From: Candidatus Omnitrophota bacterium
Lineage (GTDB): Bacteria > Omnitrophota > Gorgyraeia > B26-G9
NCBI GenBank assembly: GCA_018399295.1
Contig: JAGYOO010000022.1
Location: 1 to 11,038, forward strand
Direction: 5' to 3'
Length of the DNA: 11,038 nucleotides
The position numbers and the translations under genes are program-made. Position 1 is the first letter of the stretch. The number at the start of each line of letters is the position of its first letter. The notes under the pieces are model-generated. The model ran no database searches, had not been told where the DNA came from, and saw only the letters and a program-made list of their open reading frames with translations. Positions 5,622 through 11,038 of the stretch are shown here, in pieces.

Positions 5622-6395
5622 ATGAGGTTTGTAAGGTATGCTTTTAAGAAGAAATTAGCCTGGGGGGTTCTTCAGGGAGATCGGATTCGGGAGATCTCTG
5701 AAGGACCGTTTAAAAGATCGCGGCTGGGCAACGGGTTTCTTGAATTAAGGCAGGTGCGGCTTCTGGCGCCGGCAACGCCGGGGAAGATCGTGCTGGTCGG
5801 GTTGAACTATCGGAATCACGCCCGGGAACTGGGGATGCGGCTCCCGCGTCAGCCCATAATCTTTCTCAAGCCCCCGACTGCCATTGTTGGTCCGGATGAT
5901 GCTGTTATTTATCCGCAGAAAGTCAAAAGGCTGGATTATGAGGCTGAACTGGCTTTGGTTATAAAAAAATCCGCCCGGAACGTGGCGGTCCGTAATGCCC
6001 TGGATTATGTTCTCGGCTTCACCTGTCTCAATGATATAACCGCGCGGGATATTCAAAAGAAAGAAGGTCAGTGGACGCGGGCCAAGTCGTTCGATTCTTT
6101 TTGTCCGCTGGGGCCGGTCTTGAGGACTGACCTGGATCCTTCTGATCTGAAAATCCGTTCTTATGTCAATGGCAGACTGAAACAGGATTCAAGTACGCGA
6201 AATCTTATATTTTCGGTCCCGGAGCTTATATCGTTTATCTCCGGGGTGATGACTCTTTTACCGGGCGATGTGATCTCCACGGGTACGCCTCCCGGGATTG
6301 GCAGGCTGCGTCCCGGAGACCGGGTAAGCGTGGAGATCGAGGGCATTGGCAGACTGGATAATTCAGTAATAAAGGAAGACCTGAAAACCGGATGA
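5622..6395 (+). CDS. Fumarylacetoacetate hydrolase (FAH) family protein
   Basis: This 257-residue cytosolic protein is of the short FAH type, which includes acylpyruvate hydrolases, oxaloacetate decarboxylases/tautomerases and HpaG-like isomerases. These act on 2-oxo or enol carboxylic acids using a bound divalent metal. Visible family marks are the metal-binding E-x-E at Glu107 and Glu109, Asp138 in L-N-D-I-T, the R-A-K-S-F-D segment (153-158) with its conserved lysine, and G-T-P-P-G-I-G at 221-227. The N-terminal 50 residues form the usual small extra domain. GGGAG stands 7 nt before the ATG. The exact reaction cannot be set: there are no aromatic-catabolism genes nearby, so a housekeeping role in clearing oxaloacetate enol or acylpyruvates is more likely than tyrosine or homoprotocatechuate breakdown. 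The stop overlaps the glgX start (ATGA). Confidence 0.88.
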   Translation: MRFVRYAFKKKLAWGVLQGDRIREISEGPFKRSRLGNGFLELRQVRLLAPATPGKIVLVGLNYRNHARELGMRLPRQPIIFLKPPTAIVGPDDAVIYPQKVKRLDYEAELALVIKKSARNVAVRNALDYVLGFTCLNDITARDIQKKEGQWTRAKSFDSFCPLGPVLRTDLDPSDLKIRSYVNGRLKQDSSTRNLIFSVPELISFISGVMTLLPGDVISTGTPPGIGRLRPGDRVSVEIEGIGRLDNSVIKEDLKTG

Positions 6396-8488
6396 AAGAT
6401 AGTATTATCAGAACAGCCGGATTGCGGCCGGGAAACCGGAGCCCTCTGGGCGCGACACTTAAGCCGGATGGGGTGAATTTTTCTCTATTCTCCCGGCACG
6501 CGGATAAGGTGTTTTTACGGCTTTACGCGAACCCGGAAGACAGTCAGCCGCGGGAGATAATGCTGAACCGCTCCGCTGTCGGCTACTGGCATGTGTTTGT
6601 GGAGAAGGCGGGCCCTGGACAGCTTTATGCTTTTCGGATTGAAGGCGCTTATAAGCCGGATCACGGATTAAGGTATAACCGGCATATGCTGCTGCTGGAT
6701 CCTTATGCCCGGGCCCTTTCCGGTCCTTGTGAAAACAGGGACGGCAGTCTGTTTGATTATGAGCCTTCTTCCGGAGAATGGCTTTCTCCCGGCCGCGTTG
6801 ACAGCAGTGCTTCTATGCCGCGGTGTGTGGTGGTTGATGATGGTTTCGATTGGCAGCAGGTTCCGCGCCCGCTGGTGCTGCCGGAGGAAACCGTGATTTA
6901 CGAGGTCCACGTGCGCGGGTTTACTCAAAATGCCGCTGTGGAACACCCGGGAACTTATCTGGGGCTTATTGAAAAGATCCCTTATTTGAAGCGGTTGGGG
7001 GTGAATACGGTGGAGCTGCTGCCGGTGCATGATTTTCATGTCCGCAAAGCGCTTCTTGATCAGGGTTTGACTGAGTACTGGGGATATAATTCAGTCGCTT
7101 TTTTTGCTCCGGCCTGGAAATATGGTACCCGCTGCCGGCCGGGCTGTCAGGTGGAGGAATTCAAGATAATGGTTCGGGAACTTCATCGGGCCGGGATCCA
7201 GGTGATCTTGGATGTGGTATACAATCATACCGGAGAGGGCGATTATCTCGGGCCGACGGTCTGTTTCCGGGGTATTGACAACCCGGGGTATTACGTACTG
7301 CCGCGTGAGCGTTCGAAAAAATTTTATGAGAATAATACTGGCTGCGGAAACGACTTTAATTGTCAAAATCCCATTGCCGGTTCTTTGATTATCGATTCTC
7401 TTTACTATTGGAATGAACAGATGGGTGTAGACGGGTTCCGGTTCGACCTGGCTCCGGTCCTGTTCCGGGGGCCAGAAGGGTTTTCTCCGGATGTTGCTTT
7501 CAGCCGCCGACTAAGCAGAAAGAAATTCAAGTCAAACATCCGGTTTATCGCCGAACCCTGGGATGTGCGGACTTATGAGTTGGGTAATTTTCCTTCTGAA
7601 TGGTGGGAGTGGAACGACCGGTACCGGGACACGGTCCGGCGGTTCCTTAAAGGCGATCCCGGCCTGGCCGCGGAGTTTGCCTCCCGCGTTACTGGTTCGG
7701 CTGATCTGTTCCAGGGGCAGGGCCGGACCCCGGCCTGCAGTGTTAATTTTGTTACCTGTCATGACGGATTCACGCTGAATGATCTTTTTTCCTATAACTC
7801 TAAACATAACGAGTCTAATGGTGAAGGTAACCGTGACGGAAGCGACAGGAATTTTTCCTGGAATTGCGGTGCTGAGGGGCCGGTTGATGATCTCCGGATA
7901 AATTCTTTGCGTCTGAGGCTGATAAGGAACAGTATCCTCTGTCTGGTACTGTCGCTGGGCACGCCGATGATCCTGGGTGGTGACGAGCTGCGGCGAACGC
8001 AGCAGGGGAATAATAACGCCTATTGTCAGGATAATGAATTAAGCTGGTTTGATTGGAATCGGCTGGATCGGCACGGGGATGTCTTTGATTTTTTTCGGCA
8101 GGCGCTTGAGTTCCGGCGTTACTACGGATTTTGGAAAGTCACTGACTATGCCTCCCTGAAAATCGAATGGCTGGGGCCGAACCGGGAAAAACCGGAGTGG
8201 GATGATTCGGAGTTGCGGACCCTCGGGGTAGTCTGGCATCATTCCGGGAAAGATCCGCAAGCGCGAAGGTGCCTGGTGATTTTCAACGCTGATCCCAGGG
8301 AGAAGACATTTCTGCTGCCCCGGTTAAAGGCGGGCCGGGCTTGGTTCCGGGCCGCGGATACATCTTTAAAATCGCCGCGTGATTTTTCTTCCCCCGGCCG
8401 GGAAAAACCCGTGGCCCGGGATTATTATATAGTAAAAGGAAGAAGTTCCGTTGTCTTTGTCGAAAAAGAGGGAAAAGATGAGAAGTAA
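6392..8488 (+). CDS. glgX: Glycogen debranching enzyme GlgX (isoamylase type, GH13)
   Basis: GlgX hydrolyses alpha-1,6 branches in glycogen, mainly short limit-dextrin branches left by phosphorylase, releasing maltodextrins in the cytosol. The 698-residue length is normal for the family. Residues 15-110 form the N-terminal CBM48-like beta domain (P-L-G-A-T, G-V-N-F-S-L-F-S). The GH13 barrel follows with all catalytic parts: region I D-V-V-Y-N-H (274-279), nucleophile Asp352 in G-F-R-F-D, acid/base Glu388 in I-A-E-P-W, and Asp458 in C-H-D-G-F. N-E-S-N-G-E-G-N-R-D-G (473-483) and the segment around G-G-D-E-L-R-R-T-Q-Q-G-N-N-N-A-Y-C-Q are typical of the GlgX/isoamylase group. The C-terminal 90 residues are the usual beta domain. 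TreX-type archaeal or bacterial enzymes share this pattern, so precise branch preference is uncertain. It sits between FAH-family and CorA genes with overlaps on both sides; no other glycogen gene is in view. Confidence 0.95.
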   Translation: MKDSIIRTAGLRPGNRSPLGATLKPDGVNFSLFSRHADKVFLRLYANPEDSQPREIMLNRSAVGYWHVFVEKAGPGQLYAFRIEGAYKPDHGLRYNRHMLLLDPYARALSGPCENRDGSLFDYEPSSGEWLSPGRVDSSASMPRCVVVDDGFDWQQVPRPLVLPEETVIYEVHVRGFTQNAAVEHPGTYLGLIEKIPYLKRLGVNTVELLPVHDFHVRKALLDQGLTEYWGYNSVAFFAPAWKYGTRCRPGCQVEEFKIMVRELHRAGIQVILDVVYNHTGEGDYLGPTVCFRGIDNPGYYVLPRERSKKFYENNTGCGNDFNCQNPIAGSLIIDSLYYWNEQMGVDGFRFDLAPVLFRGPEGFSPDVAFSRRLSRKKFKSNIRFIAEPWDVRTYELGNFPSEWWEWNDRYRDTVRRFLKGDPGLAAEFASRVTGSADLFQGQGRTPACSVNFVTCHDGFTLNDLFSYNSKHNESNGEGNRDGSDRNFSWNCGAEGPVDDLRINSLRLRLIRNSILCLVLSLGTPMILGGDELRRTQQGNNNAYCQDNELSWFDWNRLDRHGDVFDFFRQALEFRRYYGFWKVTDYASLKIEWLGPNREKPEWDDSELRTLGVVWHHSGKDPQARRCLVIFNADPREKTFLLPRLKAGRAWFRAADTSLKSPRDFSSPGREKPVARDYYIVKGRSSVVFVEKEGKDEK

Positions 8489-9545
8489 AAAATTGTCGAT
8501 AAAATCCGGAATGCCGCCGGGAAGTCTGGTGCTGGTGGGAGCGGAAAGTGCTGAAGAGGTTCAGGTCAATCGTATTGAATTTAATGAGAAAGTTTTAAAA
8601 GAGTCCCAGGGGTTGGCTCCGGAGATGTTTGCCGTTGAGCCCGGGGTTGTGAACTGGATCAATGTGTCCGGGTTGCACAATATGGGGATGATGGAGATGA
8701 TTCGGGAAAGATTTAATATCCATCCCCTGGTGATCGAGGATATCCTGAATACCTTGCAGCGGCCGAAGTTTGAGGATCATGGGGATTACGCCCTGATCAG
8801 TCTGAAGATGCTTCAGATCAGCGGGGAACAGGTTAGCACGGAACAGCTGAGCCTGATTTTGGGGAAAAATTTTGTTCTTTCTTTTCAGGAACGTTCCGGA
8901 GACGTGTTCGATCCGCTGCGGGAACGCATCCGGAACAAGCGGGGCCGGGTGCGCGGATCCGGCGCGGATTATCTGGCCTACTGTTTAATGGACGCGGTGG
9001 TGGATAATTATTATCTGGTTTTGGAGACTGTCGGCGAGGACCTGGAAGGGCTGGAGGACAGGATTATTAAAGACCCGACTGTGGACTATCTGCGGGTATT
9101 GTATGAACGAAAGCGGGATACCTCGCGGTTGCGCCGGGCGGTCTGGCCGTTGCGCGAGGCCATCGGCACTATGCGTTCTTCCGGTTCCGCCCTGTTTACT
9201 CCCGAGCTCCTGAAGTTTTTTCTCAGTGACGTGTATGACCATGTCTTTCAGATTATGGACACCACGGAAACCTTCCGCGATACAGTGACCGGAATGGTCG
9301 ATATCTATCTTTCCAGTGTCAGCAACCGGATGAACGAGATAATGAAGGTGCTGACCATGATCGCGACGGTGTTCATTCCGCTGTCGTTTATCGCGGGTAT
9401 TTACGGCATGAACTTCAATCCGACGGTCTCTCCCTGGAATATGCCTGAACTGAGCTGGCGGTTTGGTTATCCGTTTGCCCTTAGCCTGATGGCCGCGGTT
9501 GTTCTGATAATGCTGGTTATGTTTAAACGGAAAAAATGGTTGTAA
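8478..9545 (+). CDS. corA: CorA-type magnesium/cobalt channel
   Basis: CorA proteins are pentameric inner-membrane channels taking up Mg2+ (also Co2+ or Ni2+), closed by Mg2+ bound to the large cytosolic domain. This 355-residue protein is close to the typical bacterial length. Residues 1-250 are the cytosolic alpha/beta domain, residues 250-290 are the long stalk helix, and two C-terminal membrane helices lie at about 291-309 and 331-349. The signature Y-G-M-N-F at 309-313 directly follows the first helix, and the acidic loop and basic C-terminal tail R-K-K are as expected. The ATG at 8478 is chosen because GAGGG lies 5 nt before it; an in-frame TTG at 8451 would add nine residues with poorer support. 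The start overlaps the glgX end by 11 nt, suggesting coupling. Mg2+-sensing riboswitch regulation is not possible to see, as there is no leader. Confidence 0.93.
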   Translation: MRSKKLSIKSGMPPGSLVLVGAESAEEVQVNRIEFNEKVLKESQGLAPEMFAVEPGVVNWINVSGLHNMGMMEMIRERFNIHPLVIEDILNTLQRPKFEDHGDYALISLKMLQISGEQVSTEQLSLILGKNFVLSFQERSGDVFDPLRERIRNKRGRVRGSGADYLAYCLMDAVVDNYYLVLETVGEDLEGLEDRIIKDPTVDYLRVLYERKRDTSRLRRAVWPLREAIGTMRSSGSALFTPELLKFFLSDVYDHVFQIMDTTETFRDTVTGMVDIYLSSVSNRMNEIMKVLTMIATVFIPLSFIAGIYGMNFNPTVSPWNMPELSWRFGYPFALSLMAAVVLIMLVMFKRKKWL

Positions 9546-10804
9546 AAAAGACGGGAAGATTCCTGCTTGTTTTGCTGCTCGTCATGCTCGTTCTGGCGGC
9601 ACTGACGGGATATCTGCTGCTGTTTACCGCGCGGGTCCCGGTTTTCCTGTCCCGCTCCGCGCTTGAATATTATGTCGGAATAAAGATAAACACCGGCCCG
9701 GTTGAAGGAAGTCTGCTACAGGGATTGCGGATTGAGGCTATTCAGGCGCGGAATGTTCCCGGTCTTCCAAGTTCCGCTGAGGTCAGGATTCAGCGGCTGC
9801 AGTTGAAGGCCGAAAGCCTTGATCCGCGGAAAATATTTTTTACGATTATCAATGGCCGGATTCTGGCTCAGGACACGGATACGATCCTTTTCTACGGAGA
9901 ATACGCGGCTGGCGAGCTTGATTTTAAAGTCTATTCTAACCTGCTGAACATTAACCCGGTATTGGAGGCAGTCGGGCAGGATATTGATATCTCCGGACAG
10001 GTAAGCGACGCGGATTTCCAGGTAAAAGGCAGTCTGAATAAATTGAAGATAACCGGAACGTTCCGGTTTGTTACGCTTGTCTACAATCAGTTTACTCTAA
10101 GGGATTGTCCGGGAGCGGTAAACCTGGAGGTTATTCCCGGAGTAAATTTTTCCGTTTTCGGGCAGGTGACTGTTTGGAGCGGAGAGCTGTTCACGCCTTA
10201 TGCGACGATCGAGATCGCGGAAAGCACGGCCCGGTTTATGCAGCTGTCGGATAAGATTGCCCTGGATTTAAGCGGAACGACGCGGATTGAGCAGGTAAAG
10301 ATAAATATTTCCGTGGGAGGGACGGTAGCTTCTCCGGAATTGAATCTGAGTTCTTCTCCGCCACTTTCCGAGTTCCGGCTGCTGCTGATGCTGGTTACCG
10401 GGAAAAAGTGGACCGGCACGCAGGAGGCCCTGGAACAGGGAGAGGTCACGCCGGATATGGCCCGGGATTTATTGGAGTATCTTTTCTTTTCCGGTCAGGG
10501 TGAGGGGCTGGCGGAAAAACTGGGGTTGAGTGAAATAACCTTTACCTATGATGATCAGACCCGTGGTGTTGGGGTCAGTAAAGAGATATCCAGCCGGACT
10601 GAGATCAAGTACGGTATCGAAGAAACTCAGGAAGAGGAAGGGGCCGGACCGGTAATAAGACAAAGGATCGGTGTGGGGTATAATATAACCGGAAATCTTT
10701 ATCTGGAGGGTGAAACCGAAATGATCCGGCAGCCGGAAAACGATCCGGAGGGGCAACCGCGCACGGATGATAAGCTGATTCTTAAGTATAAAAAAGATTT
10801 TTAA
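9536..10804 (+). CDS. Short TamB-like (DUF490) envelope protein
   Basis: The 422-residue protein has one N-terminal membrane anchor (about 8-31) followed by a beta-rich, periplasmic-type body. Its second half resembles the C-terminal region of TamB/DUF490 proteins: V-S-G-like strands, then G-G-T-V-A-S-P-E-L-N-L-S-S-S-P-P-L-S (261-278), followed by a short helix E-F-R-L-L-L-M-L-V-T-G, a helix-rich stretch (300-330) and amphipathic strands ending in Phe422. TamB works with TamA in outer-membrane assembly, and TamB-family/AsmA-like proteins also carry lipids across the periplasm. At about one third of the length of classical TamB it would have a much shorter lipid groove. No TamA/BamA gene is in view. 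It overlaps corA by 10 nt and lacks a good ribosome binding site, so it probably relies on translational coupling. Family assignment is by motif and layout; function is inferred. Confidence 0.75.
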   Translation: MVVKKTGRFLLVLLLVMLVLAALTGYLLLFTARVPVFLSRSALEYYVGIKINTGPVEGSLLQGLRIEAIQARNVPGLPSSAEVRIQRLQLKAESLDPRKIFFTIINGRILAQDTDTILFYGEYAAGELDFKVYSNLLNINPVLEAVGQDIDISGQVSDADFQVKGSLNKLKITGTFRFVTLVYNQFTLRDCPGAVNLEVIPGVNFSVFGQVTVWSGELFTPYATIEIAESTARFMQLSDKIALDLSGTTRIEQVKINISVGGTVASPELNLSSSPPLSEFRLLLMLVTGKKWTGTQEALEQGEVTPDMARDLLEYLFFSGQGEGLAEKLGLSEITFTYDDQTRGVGVSKEISSRTEIKYGIEETQEEEGAGPVIRQRIGVGYNITGNLYLEGETEMIRQPENDPEGQPRTDDKLILKYKKDF

Positions 10805-10805
10805 A

Positions 10806-10819
10806 AAGGAGGGCGGAGG
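10806..10819 (+). promoter_or_regulatory. Strong ribosome binding site for the LapA-domain gene
   Basis: AAGGAGGG (10806-10813) stands 8 nt before the ATG at 10822, and a second GGAGG (10815-10819) lies only 2 nt before it. The first has the better spacing. This strong site contrasts with the coupled, weak sites of the genes before it, suggesting higher expression of the small protein. Confidence 0.65.
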
Positions 10820-10821
10820 TT

Positions 10822-11013
10822 ATGCGTATTAAACAGGTAGTTCCATTGGTTCTCGCCGGGTTTCTGGGTGTGTTTCTGGTGCAGAATTATCCGGTGGTTA
10901 AAATCCGGTTTTTGTTCTGGTCGGTCCAGGCCAGCCTGGCAATCATTCTTCTGGTAATATTCCTGGCCGGGGTGCTTGCCGGTTGGAGCGTATTTTCTAT
11001 CCGCCGCCGATAG
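10822..11013 (+). CDS. LapA-domain (DUF1049) small inner-membrane protein
   Basis: This 63-residue protein has two membrane helices, about 5-22 and 37-58, joined by a short loop containing V-Q-N-Y-P-V-V-K-I-R-F-L-F-W. That pattern, with Q-N after helix 1 and a beta-like V-x-I-x-F-L segment, followed by A-G-V-L-A-G-W in helix 2 and a basic tail R-R-R, is typical of the lipopolysaccharide assembly protein A domain (DUF1049). In E. coli LapA works with LapB to adjust LPS synthesis through LpxC degradation. Proteins of this domain in other phyla are often uncharacterised, and this one lacks a long C-terminal extension. It follows the TamB-like gene, consistent with an envelope role. The stop is TAG at 11011-11013. 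The domain assignment is good; the LPS role is only inferred. Confidence 0.8.
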   Translation: MRIKQVVPLVLAGFLGVFLVQNYPVVKIRFLFWSVQASLAIILLVIFLAGVLAGWSVFSIRRR

Positions 11014-11022
11014 CCGGCTGTT

Positions 11023-11038
11023 AAAGGAGGTAAAATGA
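11023..11038 (+). CDS. Ribosome binding site and first codon of a downstream gene (truncated by window end)
   Basis: AAAGGAGG (11023-11030) followed 4 nt later by ATG (11035-11037) marks the next gene, 21 nt after the lapA-type stop. Only the start codon is inside the window, so the product is unknown. In E. coli the gene after lapA is lapB, a TPR protein, but nothing here shows that. Confidence 0.6.

Noticed and set aside
1-11038. Mobile element, toxin-antitoxin, defence island or CRISPR array
   Set aside because: No transposase, integrase, nuclease toxin, spaced repeat array or terminal inverted repeat was found; base composition and gene style look uniform throughout.

Overview
The window is dense plus-strand bacterial coding sequence of roughly 50% GC. 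It holds eleven complete genes, the first codon of a twelfth, and only two intergenic gaps of any size (2347-2520 and 5548-5621). A TamB-like protein and a LapA-type small membrane protein suggest a bacterium with two membranes. GTG/TTG starts, frequent 4-nt ATGA overlaps and short unknown membrane proteins resemble uncultured diderm lineages such as Omnitrophota. That placement is inference, since no phylogenetic marker is present. I see no tRNA, rRNA, CRISPR array, insertion sequence or phage gene.

Region 1 (33-2346) is an operon behind a strong sigma70-type promoter. It encodes a peptide deformylase whose first HExxH histidine is Gln; an in-frame fusion of a three-helix PQ-loop/SemiSWEET-like domain to a nitroreductase; a small membrane-anchored protein of unknown function; and a protein with tandem PilZ-like domains.

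Region 2 (2347-5547) starts with a gap holding a promoter, then an intrinsic terminator placed between that promoter and the next gene, with an upstream segment able to pair with the terminator's 5' arm. This could be an attenuator. The gene behind it encodes pseudo-receiver, PAS, degenerate GGDEF and intact HD-GYP domains, predicted to degrade c-di-GMP. It overlaps a four-helix membrane protein of unknown function, which overlaps a HAD phosphatase.

Region 3 (5622-11038) is a tightly packed run: a fumarylacetoacetate-hydrolase family protein, glycogen debranching enzyme GlgX, a CorA-type magnesium channel, a short TamB-like protein, a LapA-domain protein and the start of another gene. Neighbours overlap or are closely spaced, so they are probably co-transcribed, although their functions (carbon metabolism, glycogen, Mg2+, envelope) form no single known pathway.

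I do not see a complete new defence or mobile system. The most interesting items are the PQ-loop/nitroreductase fusion with a possible internal start, the His-to-Gln deformylase, and the attenuator-like leader before the HD-GYP gene, which lies next to a PilZ gene.
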